NCBI RefSeq assembly: GCF_946478785.1
Contig: NZ_CAMLDD010000003.1
Span: 1 to 64,000, forward strand
Source: an uncultured Flavobacterium sp.
Lineage (GTDB): Bacteria; Bacteroidota; Bacteroidia; Flavobacteriales; Flavobacteriaceae
Direction: 5' to 3'
DNA: 64,000 bases
Shown here: positions 46,505 through 55,774 of the stretch, one piece after another
How positions within the stretch are numbered: position 1 is the first letter of the stretch
How the letters are laid out: each line of letters starts with the position of its first letter
Position numbers and translations under genes: made by a program
The notes under the pieces: model-generated
What the model was told of the DNA's origin: nothing
Database searches by the model: none
Seen by the model: the letters and a program-made list of their open reading frames with translations, nothing else

Positions 46505-48937
46505 TTGAAAATAGTAAATAAGTTCTATCCGCACGCCCTTGTTATTTTGGGTTTTATTTTAGTTTCCCTAATTTATTTTTACCCGGTTTTACAGGGAAAA
46601 CAAATTTTCCAATCCGATATTGCACAGTATACCGGAATGGCAAAAGAACAAAATGACTTTAGGGCAGCTGAGGATAAAGAGCCATACTGGACAAACTCTG
46701 CTTTTGGCGGAATGCCAACTTATCAGTTAGGAGCTAATTATCCAAATGATTATGTAGGCAAATTAGATGATGTTTTACGTTTTTTACCACGTCCTGCTGA
46801 TTATCTATTTCTATATTTTTTAGGATTTTATGGCTTGTTATTAGTTTTAAAAACAGATCCTCTTAAAGCATTTCTCGGTGCTATTGCATTTGGTTTTTCT
46901 ACTTATTTAATTATTATTCTTGGAGTTGGTCATAATGCCAAGGCACATGCTATTGCGTATATGCCACTTGTAATTGCCGGTTTTATATTGGTTTTTCAAA
47001 AAAAATACATTTGGGGAGGCCTGCTCACCATGTTTGCGGTTGCGTTGGAAATTAATGCAAACCACTTTCAAATGACTTATTATTTATTGATATTCCTGCT
47101 GATTCTTTCAGGATATTTTACTTTCCAATTCATTAAAGAAAAAGAATATAAAGGACTTTTTACGTCTGTTGGTGTTTTGGCCGTTGCAGGAATTTTTGCA
47201 ATTGGTGCCAATGCAACTAATTTATTAGCAACAAGCGAATATGCGAAGTTTAGTACACGTAGTAACAGCGAATTGACTTTTAATCCTGACGGATCTAAAA
47301 AGACCAACGAAAATGCATTAAGCCGTGAATACATTACCGAATACAGTTACGGAATTGCAGAAAGTTTTAATCTGATTGCACCGAGAATATTTGGTGGTTC
47401 AAATCATGAAAATGTGGGTACGGATAGCCGTATGTATTCATTTATGGTTGAACAGGGAGTTCCTTCAGGCCAGGCACAGGATTTTGTATCTGGAATGCCT
47501 ACTTATTGGGGTGATCAGCCTATAGTTGCTGCTCCGGCTTATATTGGAGTGGTAGTTTTCTTTTTAGGGGTTTTAGCATTGTTTATTGATGACAGAAAAA
47601 TAAAATATGTGTTTTTAGGCGGAGCATTATTTTCATTAGTGCTTTCATGGGGAAAAAATTTCTCATTATTGACTGACTTTTTTATTGATTATGTTCCGAT
47701 GTATGATAAGTTTAGGGCAGTTTCTTCGATTCAGGTTATTTTAGAATTGTGTTTCCCAGTTTTGGCAATTATGGGATTACAATCTTTTTTTAAGTCAAAA
47801 GATGAACCAAAATTGCAACAGAAAGCCTTAATACAAACAGGGATTTTCGGTATGGGAATCATTGTTATTTTAGTAGTTGCTAAAGGATTTTTTCATTTTA
47901 CAGGAAGCAATGATAACTATTACTTAGAAAGTTATGGTCCGGGCTTTGTTGATGCTTTGAAAGAAGACAGAATGACCTTGTACTCTGCTGACTTATTACG
48001 TTCAGGATTTTTTATAGTATTGACTTTTGGGATTTTATGGTTATTTATCAAAAATAAATTAGCTCAGAATACCACTTTAATCATCGTTGGGCTTCTAATG
48101 ATTTTTGATTTGTTTTTTGTAGATAAAAAATATGTATCATCAAAAGATTTTGTGAGTCCGGTTGAAATTGCGGCTCCATTTCAGGAAACGCCGTCTGATG
48201 CTCAGATCTTAAAAGATACGACTCATTACAGGGTTTTTGAAGTAAATGGAAACATGTCAAGCGCACGTGCCTCATATTTTCATAATTCATTGGGGGGATA
48301 TCATGCTGCCAAGCCAAGAAGGATTCAGCAGTTGTTCGATTATCAGATTGCTAAAAACAATATGGAAGTTTTGGATATGCTGAATGTAAAATACATCATC
48401 CAGACGGATAAGGAAGGAAAAGAATTCCCAACAATTAATCCAGATGCTAATGGCAATGCCTGGTTTGTACGCAGTGTAAAATTGGTAAACAAACCTGATG
48501 ATGTAATGAAAACCTTAAATTATATCGATACTAAAACAGCAGCGGTTTTTAATGTTCATGACTATGAAGGCAAATTTAGAAGTGCACGACTAAAGAAGCG
48601 ATGGGACACTACAGGAACAATTAAAGTTGTCGAATACAAACCAAACTATATCAAATATCAGTCAGATAACGGGAAAGATGGTTTGGCTGTTTTCTCTGAA
48701 ATGTATTATAAAAATGGATGGAATGCATATGTTGACGGCCAGTTAACAGATCATTTCCCTGTTAATTATGTTTTAAGAGCTATGGAGGTTCCAGGCGGAA
48801 AACATACTATAGAATTTAAATTTGAGCCTCAGGTTGTTAAAACTGGAGGCACGATAGCACTCGTAAGTTCTATTGGAATGTTACTGCTTTTGATTGGAGG
48901 AATTTATTTTGAAAGAAAGTCTAGTATTCAGTCTTAA
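46505..48937 (+). CDS. YfhO-family membrane protein (TTG start)
   Basis: The 810-residue protein has about a dozen membrane segments and a soluble C-terminal part (about 560-770), ending in a last membrane helix (TGGTIALVSSIGMLLLLIGG). Motifs such as PYWTNSAFGGMPTYQLGANY and SYFHNSLGGYHAAKPRR match the YfhO family of lipid-linked sugar transferases, which decorate cell-wall polymers or glycolipids. No ATG lies near the expected start, and the frame begins at a TTG followed by a hydrophobic segment, so TTG is likely used. The glycosyltransferase and flippase downstream support a role in surface glycans. Confidence 0.88.
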   Translation: MKIVNKFYPHALVILGFILVSLIYFYPVLQGKQIFQSDIAQYTGMAKEQNDFRAAEDKEPYWTNSAFGGMPTYQLGANYPNDYVGKLDDVLRFLPRPADYLFLYFLGFYGLLLVLKTDPLKAFLGAIAFGFSTYLIIILGVGHNAKAHAIAYMPLVIAGFILVFQKKYIWGGLLTMFAVALEINANHFQMTYYLLIFLLILSGYFTFQFIKEKEYKGLFTSVGVLAVAGIFAIGANATNLLATSEYAKFSTRSNSELTFNPDGSKKTNENALSREYITEYSYGIAESFNLIAPRIFGGSNHENVGTDSRMYSFMVEQGVPSGQAQDFVSGMPTYWGDQPIVAAPAYIGVVVFFLGVLALFIDDRKIKYVFLGGALFSLVLSWGKNFSLLTDFFIDYVPMYDKFRAVSSIQVILELCFPVLAIMGLQSFFKSKDEPKLQQKALIQTGIFGMGIIVILVVAKGFFHFTGSNDNYYLESYGPGFVDALKEDRMTLYSADLLRSGFFIVLTFGILWLFIKNKLAQNTTLIIVGLLMIFDLFFVDKKYVSSKDFVSPVEIAAPFQETPSDAQILKDTTHYRVFEVNGNMSSARASYFHNSLGGYHAAKPRRIQQLFDYQIAKNNMEVLDMLNVKYIIQTDKEGKEFPTINPDANGNAWFVRSVKLVNKPDDVMKTLNYIDTKTAAVFNVHDYEGKFRSARLKKRWDTTGTIKVVEYKPNYIKYQSDNGKDGLAVFSEMYYKNGWNAYVDGQLTDHFPVNYVLRAMEVPGGKHTIEFKFEPQVVKTGGTIALVSSIGMLLLLIGGIYFERKSSIQS

Positions 48938-49082
48938 TAATAAGTCTCAGATTTTAATAATGTTTGTGAAAATTATTAAAGTTTCCTATACCTTACAGAT
49001 GGCAAATAGAAATTACATTTAAAAACAAATAAAATTTTTAATAACTTCTAATTTACATCTTAAATAATAAACCAAATTTTCA

Positions 49083-50372
49083 TTGGAACATAAAAAACTC
49101 TTAATCATTACTTATTATTTTCCGCCAGCCGGAGGGCCGGGTGTACAACGATGGTTGAAATTTGTAAAATATCTGCCTGAATTTGGTATTCAGCCTATTG
49201 TGTATGTTCCTGAAAACCCCACTTATCCAATAATTGACGAAGGTTTGGTTAATGAAATATCTGAAAATGTAATTGTTCTTAAAAATAAAATCTGGGAGCC
49301 TTATCAACTGGCTTCTGTCTTTTCAAAAAACAAAACAAAAAAAATAAGTTCCGGGATTCTTCCACATCAAAAAAAACAAAGCTTTTTAGATAAAATTTTT
49401 CTTTGGGTCAGAGGGAATCTTTTTATTCCGGATGCACGTGTTTTTTGGGTAAAACCTTCTGTATATTATTTAGAAAAATATATTAAGGAAAACAATATTG
49501 ATACCATTGTTACGTCTGGACCTCCTCACAGTTTACATTTAATTGGCTTGGAATTACAAGAAAGACTGAAAGTAAAATGGTTTGCTGATTTCCGTGATCC
49601 GTGGACAACAATTGGATATCACAAAGCATTGCGTTTGTCCTCTTACGCTGCAAATAAACATAAAAAATTAGAACATAAAGTTCTAAATAGTGCTGATACT
49701 ATTATTGTAACGAGCAAAACTACCAAAACAGAATTTCAGGCCATCACTAATAGACCTATTTCGGTTATTACAAATGGTTATGACACTGAGAATGTAGAGA
49801 AGCAGACCTTAGATGCTAGATTTACCCTGGCTCATATTGGCTCATTTTTATCTGATAGAAATCCAAAATTTTTATGGGAATGTCTTGTTGAGTTGCTTCA
49901 GGAAATTCCTGATTTCAAATCGCATTTAGAAATCAAATTAATTGGTGCCGTAAGCCAAGAAGTACTTGGTTCTATTCAGGAGTTTAATTTGAATCCCTAT
50001 ATGAACCTTCTTGGGTATGTGTCGCATCGTGAAGCAATTGCCCATCAAAAAAAATCGCAGGTTTTACTTTTAATCGAAATCAATTCTGAAGACACCAAAA
50101 GTATTATTCCGGGTAAATTGTTTGAATACATGGTATCAAACCGCCCAATTATTGCTATTGGTCCTCAGGGTTCTGATTTTGCCGACATTATTAAGGAAAC
50201 GAACACAGGAGTATTTTTTAATTATTCTGAAAAAGCGAAGCTAAAAAGTGTAATTTTGGACTTTTATAATCAATTTTTGGAAGGAAAATTGCAAGCTACT
50301 GGAGTTGGTTTACAACAATATTCGAGAAAGAACCTTACCAAACAATTGGCACAATTGATTAAGGAATCATAA
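49083..50372 (+). CDS. GT4-type glycosyltransferase (TTG start)
   Basis: The 429-residue protein has a GT-B fold start (LLIITYYFPPAGGPGVQRWL), FADFRDPWTTIGYHKALRLS in the middle, and a C-terminal sugar-nucleotide domain. That domain has VITNGYDTENVE and the family's PGKLFEYMVSNRPIIAIGP. It should transfer a sugar to a lipid-linked or surface glycan in the cytoplasm; donor and acceptor are unknown. The start is a TTG, as for the gene upstream; no in-frame ATG precedes the first beta strand. It is 37 bases before the flippase gene. Confidence 0.88.
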   Translation: MEHKKLLIITYYFPPAGGPGVQRWLKFVKYLPEFGIQPIVYVPENPTYPIIDEGLVNEISENVIVLKNKIWEPYQLASVFSKNKTKKISSGILPHQKKQSFLDKIFLWVRGNLFIPDARVFWVKPSVYYLEKYIKENNIDTIVTSGPPHSLHLIGLELQERLKVKWFADFRDPWTTIGYHKALRLSSYAANKHKKLEHKVLNSADTIIVTSKTTKTEFQAITNRPISVITNGYDTENVEKQTLDARFTLAHIGSFLSDRNPKFLWECLVELLQEIPDFKSHLEIKLIGAVSQEVLGSIQEFNLNPYMNLLGYVSHREAIAHQKKSQVLLLIEINSEDTKSIIPGKLFEYMVSNRPIIAIGPQGSDFADIIKETNTGVFFNYSEKAKLKSVILDFYNQFLEGKLQATGVGLQQYSRKNLTKQLAQLIKES

Positions 50373-50409
50373 GTGCAGGAATCAAAAATTTAAATTCAGA
50401 AATCCAAAA

Positions 50410-51879
50410 ATGGGTATTGTTCTAAATCAGTCTTTCAAAAATACTATTATTACTTATATAGGTTTCGGTATTGGAGCCATTAACACACTATATTTATATC
50501 CGGTTTTTTTAGGTGCAACTTATTATGCATTAACAAATTACATATTGTCTGCAGCAAATGTTATCATGCCTTTATTTGCTATCGGAATGCAAAACACATT
50601 AGTCAAATTTTATTCTCAATACAGGACCGAAGAGGAAAGAGAGCAGTTTTTGTCGTTTACGGCTTTGTTTCCCTTACTAATGTGTATCCCTTTGGGAATT
50701 ATTGGGCTCTTTTTCTTCGATGATATTTCTGCCTTTGTATCAAAGAAAAATCCGGTTGTAAAAGAATTTATGCTTTTAATTCCGTTTATCGGAATATGTA
50801 TGGCTTATTTTGAGATTTTTTATGCATGGGCAAGAGTGCATATGCATTCAGTCTTTGGAAATTTCATTAAGGAAGTGGCTTTAAGACTTTTCTCTTCTGT
50901 TGCATTGATAGGCTTGTATCTGGGATGGATTACTTTAATCGAGTTTGTTTACGTAACAGCGGGCATTTATTTTATTGCGTTTTTAGTCACTATGTTTTAC
51001 GCTTTTTATATCAAAAGGCCTAATTTTCAAATTACGATTCCTGAAAATGTAAAGAGTGTAATGGAATATACTTTTTATATCATTCTTTCCGGAAGTGTTG
51101 CTAATTTGCTTTTAGATGGCGATAAAATAATGCTGAACCAGTATATGGAAATTGAAAACATTGCCTATTATTCTGTGGCTACTTATATTGCTTTGGTTAT
51201 CTCTGTTCCAAGTAGAGCCATGCATCAAATTGTATATCCAATTACAGCCAGGCTAATGCATGAAAATAAACATGACGAATTAAATGACTTATATAAAAAA
51301 ACCTCTATAAATCTACAAATTGTAGGAGGTTTTGTAATGTTGTGCATTTTCGTAAATATTAATCAGCTATACGAAATAGTTCCTCAAGAATATAGAGGAG
51401 GAGTTCCGGTTGTTTTTATGATTGGCTTATCAAAATATTTTGATTTGATTTTAGGGAATAATAATGCTATCATTTTTAATACAAAATATTACAAGACCGT
51501 GTTGTTTCTTGGACTTGGCTTAGTGGTACTGACGTTTATTCTAAATGTTATCTTCATACCTCTTTACGGTATCATGGGATCAGCATTTGCTACCCTGTTG
51601 TCTATTACCTTTTATAGTTTGGCAAAATTGCTTTTTGTTGTCAAAAAACTCCATTTGTATCCTTTTACAAAACAAAATTTATATTCATTGGCGGTTACAA
51701 CAGTTTTATTTCTTGTGTTTTATTTTTGGGAGTTCCCTCTTTACCCATTAATTGGAATTACCCTAAAATCCATTTTGGTAACTATTTTATATTTATATCT
51801 GAATTATAAATTCAATATTTCGCCGGATATTAATAAGGTTATGGATGGTCTTCTAAGAAAAGTTGGAATCAAAATTTAA
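50410..51879 (+). CDS. Wzx-like polysaccharide flippase
   Basis: The 489-residue protein has about 12-14 membrane segments, starting NTIITYIGFGIGAINTLYLY, and belongs to the MATE/MVF-like polysaccharide biosynthesis transporters. Such proteins move lipid-linked oligosaccharides across the inner membrane. GDKIMLNQYMEIENIAYYSV in the middle and a conserved interior loop fit the family. With the glycosyltransferase 37 bases upstream it forms a surface-glycan pair. Confidence 0.87.
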   Translation: MGIVLNQSFKNTIITYIGFGIGAINTLYLYPVFLGATYYALTNYILSAANVIMPLFAIGMQNTLVKFYSQYRTEEEREQFLSFTALFPLLMCIPLGIIGLFFFDDISAFVSKKNPVVKEFMLLIPFIGICMAYFEIFYAWARVHMHSVFGNFIKEVALRLFSSVALIGLYLGWITLIEFVYVTAGIYFIAFLVTMFYAFYIKRPNFQITIPENVKSVMEYTFYIILSGSVANLLLDGDKIMLNQYMEIENIAYYSVATYIALVISVPSRAMHQIVYPITARLMHENKHDELNDLYKKTSINLQIVGGFVMLCIFVNINQLYEIVPQEYRGGVPVVFMIGLSKYFDLILGNNNAIIFNTKYYKTVLFLGLGLVVLTFILNVIFIPLYGIMGSAFATLLSITFYSLAKLLFVVKKLHLYPFTKQNLYSLAVTTVLFLVFYFWEFPLYPLIGITLKSILVTILYLYLNYKFNISPDINKVMDGLLRKVGIKI

Positions 51880-52311
51880 TGCGAACTTATTGAAATACAA
51901 ACATTAATTGAAGTCTTGCCCCTTTTGTTGCAGATAGGTATGGATGATTTCTATGTTTAGCATCATATAAATATTTAAACAACAGAACCCAACAACAGTG
52001 ATTTATTCATACCTCTACCAAATTATCCAGGATTCTTTTAATGGGCAGGAATCGAATCATGTCTTCCAATTATAAAGTTTCCGTCGCGAAAACAGAACGA
52101 TAATTCAGAAAAAACTATTAGGTAAAGAAACAAATCGTAAAGCTTGCCTGGTAATAAATGATATTATACATTGAATGTATAATATTTACTACTAAAATTA
52201 ACAGTTGTTTATTTTGTATTTTATCATATAAAAACTAACTTTATGTTCGCAAATTAATAACAAATCTTCTTTTGTATTGAAAGATTACTTGTAAATCACT
52301 AAAAGTGGGTA
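51880..52311. other. gene-free stretch before the 52396 gene
   Basis: No supported coding frame, RNA gene or repeat is visible in this stretch, which is AT-rich and has many stop codons in all frames. It may hold decayed sequence. Confidence 0.4.
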
Positions 52312-52342
52312 TTGTTATAGGCATTGAGTTTGTATACTTTTG
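52312..52342 (+). promoter_or_regulatory. promoter of the 52396 gene
   Basis: TTG at 52312-52314 and TACTTTTG at 52335-52342 are 20 bases apart, matching the Bacteroidota -33/-7 pattern. The expected start near 52347 gives a leader of about 50 bases. Confidence 0.68.
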
Positions 52343-52395
52343 TAAAAAATTAATGTTTAAAAAAAAATTAAGCGAAGATTTTTAAATTAATAATT

Positions 52396-52695
52396 ATGAA
52401 AAACAATCAATTCAACCCGGAAGAAAGCCTGCAAGTATTCTCTAATATGATCTCAAAAAAGGTTCATAATGGATTTGTACTTGAAGAACGTAATGACAAA
52501 ATGCTTTTTGCGGTACTTTCAAAAGGAGGGAAAGCTGTAGATCATGGATTCAATTTTATAATTTTTTGTTTAACATTAGGATTATGGTCAGTTGCCTGGT
52601 TGTATCTTACATTGGAGGCATCAAAACAAAAAAAGATTTTGGTTGCTATCGATGAAGACGGTGTTCCTTTTGAAGAAAGATGTTTAGTTGCTTAG
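52396..52695 (+). CDS. small membrane protein of unknown function
   Basis: The 99-residue protein has a soluble N-terminal part (NPEESLQVFSNMISKKVHNG, then FVLEERNDKMLFAVLSKGG). A hydrophobic stretch that spans the membrane once or twice follows (about 53-78: FNFIIFCLTLGLWSVAWLYL), and then a short charged end with VAIDEDGVPFEERCL. I do not recognise a family. A good promoter and a long terminator show that it is an independent transcription unit. Confidence 0.72.
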   Translation: MKNNQFNPEESLQVFSNMISKKVHNGFVLEERNDKMLFAVLSKGGKAVDHGFNFIIFCLTLGLWSVAWLYLTLEASKQKKILVAIDEDGVPFEERCLVA

Positions 52696-52707
52696 CAATT
52701 TAAATCA

Positions 52708-52768
52708 CAAACTAAAAATTCCAAATCCCAATAGTGATTATCTATTGGGATTTGGAATTTTTAGTTTG
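52708..52768. terminator. 27-bp perfect hairpin between convergent genes
   Basis: Arms 52708-52734 and 52742-52768 are exact reverse complements over 27 bases around a 7-base loop. The arm contains AAAAATTCCAAATCCCAATA. It can end both the 52396 gene and uvrA. It is far longer than a terminator needs to be and resembles a dispersed repeat. Confidence 0.85.
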
Positions 52769-52780
52769 GAGTTTCCTAAT

Positions 52781-55576
52781 TTATAGTTTGTCTTTCAGAT
52801 AAATTCCTGTAACAGATTCTTTTACTTTTACAATATCTTCAGGTGTTCCGGTAGCTAATAAATAGCCGCCATTTTCTCCTCCTTCAGGACCTAAATCAAT
52901 AATCCAGTCGGCACATTTTATAAGATCAAGATTGTGTTCAATTACAATGATCGAATGTCCTTTTTCGATTAAGGCATCAAACGAAGCCAGTAATTTTTTG
53001 ATATCATGAAAATGCAAACCTGTTGTTGGTTCATCAAAAACAAATAAAGCTTTGTCTTTTGTAGCGCCTTTTACTAAAAAAGAAGCCAGTTTAATACGTT
53101 GAGCCTCTCCGCCGGAAAGGGTAGAAGAAGACTGTCCTAACTGTACATATCCTAAACCAACATCCTGAAGTGGCTGCAGTTTCTGAGTGATTTTGGTTTG
53201 CTTGTTTTTTTCGAAAAGAGCAATGGCATCATCAATAGTCATCGTTAGAATATCGTTGATGTTTTTTTCATCGAAATTAACTTCCAGAATCTCTTTTTTA
53301 AAACGTTTACCTCCGCAAGTTTCACATGGTAAAGAAACATCGGCCATGAATACCATTTCGACGTTTATAGAGCCTTCTCCTTTACAGGTTTCGCATCGGC
53401 CTCCATCAACATTAAAAGAGAAATGTTTTGCCTGATATCCTCTTATTTTAGACAATTTTTCTTTGGCGTACAAATCACGAATATCGTCATAAGCTTTTAT
53501 GTAAGTTACGGGATTGGATCTCGAACTTCGCCCAATCGGATTTTGATCAACATATTCAATATGTTTTATTTGCGAAAATGAACCGTTTATTTCTGTAAAC
53601 TGACCCGCTTTTTCGGAAGCATTTTCCAGTTTTTTTTGCATTGCCGGAAATAATATCTTTTTTATCAATGTACTTTTTCCGCTTCCTGAAACTCCGGTAA
53701 TCACCGTTAAAACATCCAGAGGAAAAGTAACATTGATATTCTTTAAATTATTTTCTCTCGCACCAATGATGTCAATATGATTTTTGAATTTTCGTCTTTT
53801 CTTCGGAACTGAAATTTCTAAATCTCCATTTAAATATTTAGCTGTAAGGGATTCTGATTTTAGGATCTCATCATAAGTTCCCTGAGCTACCAAATTCCCT
53901 CCAAAAGTTCCTGCTTCAGGACCAATATCGATAATCATATCAGCGGCTTTCATAATGTCTTCGTCGTGTTCAACAACGATTACGGTATTCCCTAAATCAC
54001 GAAGTGAGAGTAAAACTTTTATCAATCGTTCAGAATCTTTTGGGTGCAAGCCAATACTGGGCTCATCGAGAATATACATTGAACCTACCAAACTGCTCCC
54101 AAGAGAAGTAGCAAGATTTATACGTTGTGATTCACCACCTGAAAGAGTAGCGGAGTTTCTGTTTAAGGTTAAATAATCCAATCCTACTTCTGTCAAAAAT
54201 GAAAGGCGATTATTGATTTCAACCATCAAGCGTTTGGCGATTTGCTGCTCGTAAACATTCAATTCAAGATTTTTGAAAAAAGTAACCAAATGCTTAATTG
54301 GTAAATCAACTAAATCAGAAACCGTTTTGCCTCCAATTTTTACATAAGAAGCTTCTTCACGTAAACGTTTTCCGCGACAAGCGTGACATTTCGTTTTTCC
54401 GCGGTAACGGGACAACATGACACGATTCTGGATTTTGTAATTTTTCTCTTCAAGCTCTTTAAAGAAACTATTTAACCCCTGAAAATACTGATTTCCTTTC
54501 CAGATTAAGTCTTTTTGGTCTTCTGTAAGTTCAAAATAAGGTTTATGAACCGGGAAGTCAAATTTATATGCATGTTTTACAAATTCATCCTTATACCAGC
54601 TCATGCTTTCGCCTCTCCATGGATAAATAGCACTTTCGAAAACAGATAATGAAGTATTTGGCACAACCAAATCTGCATCAATACCAATAATGTTCCCGTA
54701 ACCTTCGCAAACGGGACAAGCACCATAAGGATTATTGAAACTGAATAAATGCACATTTGGTTCAAGGAACGTAATGCCGTCCAATTCAAAATTATTGGAA
54801 TAAGTAAATTTTTTATCTGAACCTAATTCCTGAAGATAACAAATTCCTTTTCCTTCAAAAAAAGCAGTTTGTACGGCATCAGCAAGACGATTATAAAATT
54901 CTTCTTCCTCTTTAACGACAATTCTGTCAATAACCAATAAAATGTCCTTATTGTCTAATTTATGAATATCCGTAGGCGTAAATTCATCTAGACGAACCAT
55001 TTCGTTATCTACTAAGATACGGGCAAATCCTTGCTGTAGGAGCACTTTTAGCTTGTCTTCGAGCTGGCGTCCTTCTTCAAGATGAATAGGTGAGAGTAAT
55101 AACCATTTACTGTCTATTTCAAAACTTTTTACGTCAGAAACAACATCAGTTACCGTATTTTTTTTGACTTCCCTGCCTGAAATAGGCGAGTAAGTACGTC
55201 CAATCCTCGCAAATAAAAGTTTGATATAATCGTAGATTTCTGTAGAAGTTCCAACTGTAGAACGGGCGTTTGTGGTGTTTACCTTTTGCTCTATGGCAAT
55301 TGCCGGAGCAATGCCTTTAATATATTCTACTTTTGGTTTGTCTAATCGGCCTAAAAACTGTCGTGCGTATGAGGATAAACTCTCGACATAACGGCGTTGT
55401 CCTTCGGCATACAAGGTATCAAATGCCAGACTTGATTTTCCTGATCCTGAAAGCCCTGTGATGACCACAAGTTTATTTCGCGGAATAGCAACATCTACAT
55501 TTTTTAAATTATGTACCTGCGCACCTTTAATGATAATATTTTGTTTAGGATCGAGTGTAGATAGATCAATTTGCAT
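52781..55576 (-). CDS. uvrA: excinuclease ABC subunit A
   Basis: The 931-residue protein recognises DNA damage in nucleotide excision repair. It has two ABC ATPase halves with Walker [15 protein letters not shown] and [13 protein letters not shown] and signatures [12 protein letters not shown] and [12 protein letters not shown]. Zinc-finger cysteine pairs are in [25 protein letters not shown] and CETCGGKRF. The ATG at 55576 ([12 protein letters not shown]) is chosen because the upstream TTG at 55597 falls inside the -7 element. It has no uvrB neighbour, which is usual. Confidence 0.97.
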   Translation of the reverse strand: MQIDLSTLDPKQNIIIKGAQVHNLKNVDVAIPRNKLVVITGLSGSGKSSLAFDTLYAEGQRRYVESLSSYARQFLGRLDKPKVEYIKGIAPAIAIEQKVNTTNARSTVGTSTEIYDYIKLLFARIGRTYSPISGREVKKNTVTDVVSDVKSFEIDSKWLLLSPIHLEEGRQLEDKLKVLLQQGFARILVDNEMVRLDEFTPTDIHKLDNKDILLVIDRIVVKEEEEFYNRLADAVQTAFFEGKGICYLQELGSDKKFTYSNNFELDGITFLEPNVHLFSFNNPYGACPVCEGYGNIIGIDADLVVPNTSLSVFESAIYPWRGESMSWYKDEFVKHAYKFDFPVHKPYFELTEDQKDLIWKGNQYFQGLNSFFKELEEKNYKIQNRVMLSRYRGKTKCHACRGKRLREEASYVKIGGKTVSDLVDLPIKHLVTFFKNLELNVYEQQIAKRLMVEINNRLSFLTEVGLDYLTLNRNSATLSGGESQRINLATSLGSSLVGSMYILDEPSIGLHPKDSERLIKVLLSLRDLGNTVIVVEHDEDIMKAADMIIDIGPEAGTFGGNLVAQGTYDEILKSESLTAKYLNGDLEISVPKKRRKFKNHIDIIGARENNLKNINVTFPLDVLTVITGVSGSGKSTLIKKILFPAMQKKLENASEKAGQFTEINGSFSQIKHIEYVDQNPIGRSSRSNPVTYIKAYDDIRDLYAKEKLSKIRGYQAKHFSFNVDGGRCETCKGEGSINVEMVFMADVSLPCETCGGKRFKKEILEVNFDEKNINDILTMTIDDAIALFEKNKQTKITQKLQPLQDVGLGYVQLGQSSSTLSGGEAQRIKLASFLVKGATKDKALFVFDEPTTGLHFHDIKKLLASFDALIEKGHSIIVIEHNLDLIKCADWIIDLGPEGGENGGYLLATGTPEDIVKVKESVTGIYLKDKL

Positions 55577-55594
55577 AAAAAAAGTCAATTTATA

Positions 55595-55602
55595 CAAAAG
55601 TA
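55595..55602 (-). promoter_or_regulatory. -7 element of uvrA
   Basis: TACTTTTG on the minus strand matches TAnnTTTG exactly. A start near 55590 leaves about 14 leader bases before the ATG at 55576. Confidence 0.55.
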
Positions 55603-55774
55603 ATCAATTTTGAATTGAGTTTTGTTAATGGCATTGTTCCAAATTTTAACAGATTCACTAAGAATCAAGAGGCTTTTATTATTGCTGTATTTTGTATTAA
55701 AAATTTGCTGGTTTGATTTAAAATATCCTATTTTAGAACTGTTTTTTTGAAATAAATTAATACCACAGCCAATT

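Noticed and set aside
55577..55597. Longer uvrA start at the TTG (55597)
   Set aside because: The TTG lies within the exact -7 promoter element, and the extra residues are not part of UvrA.
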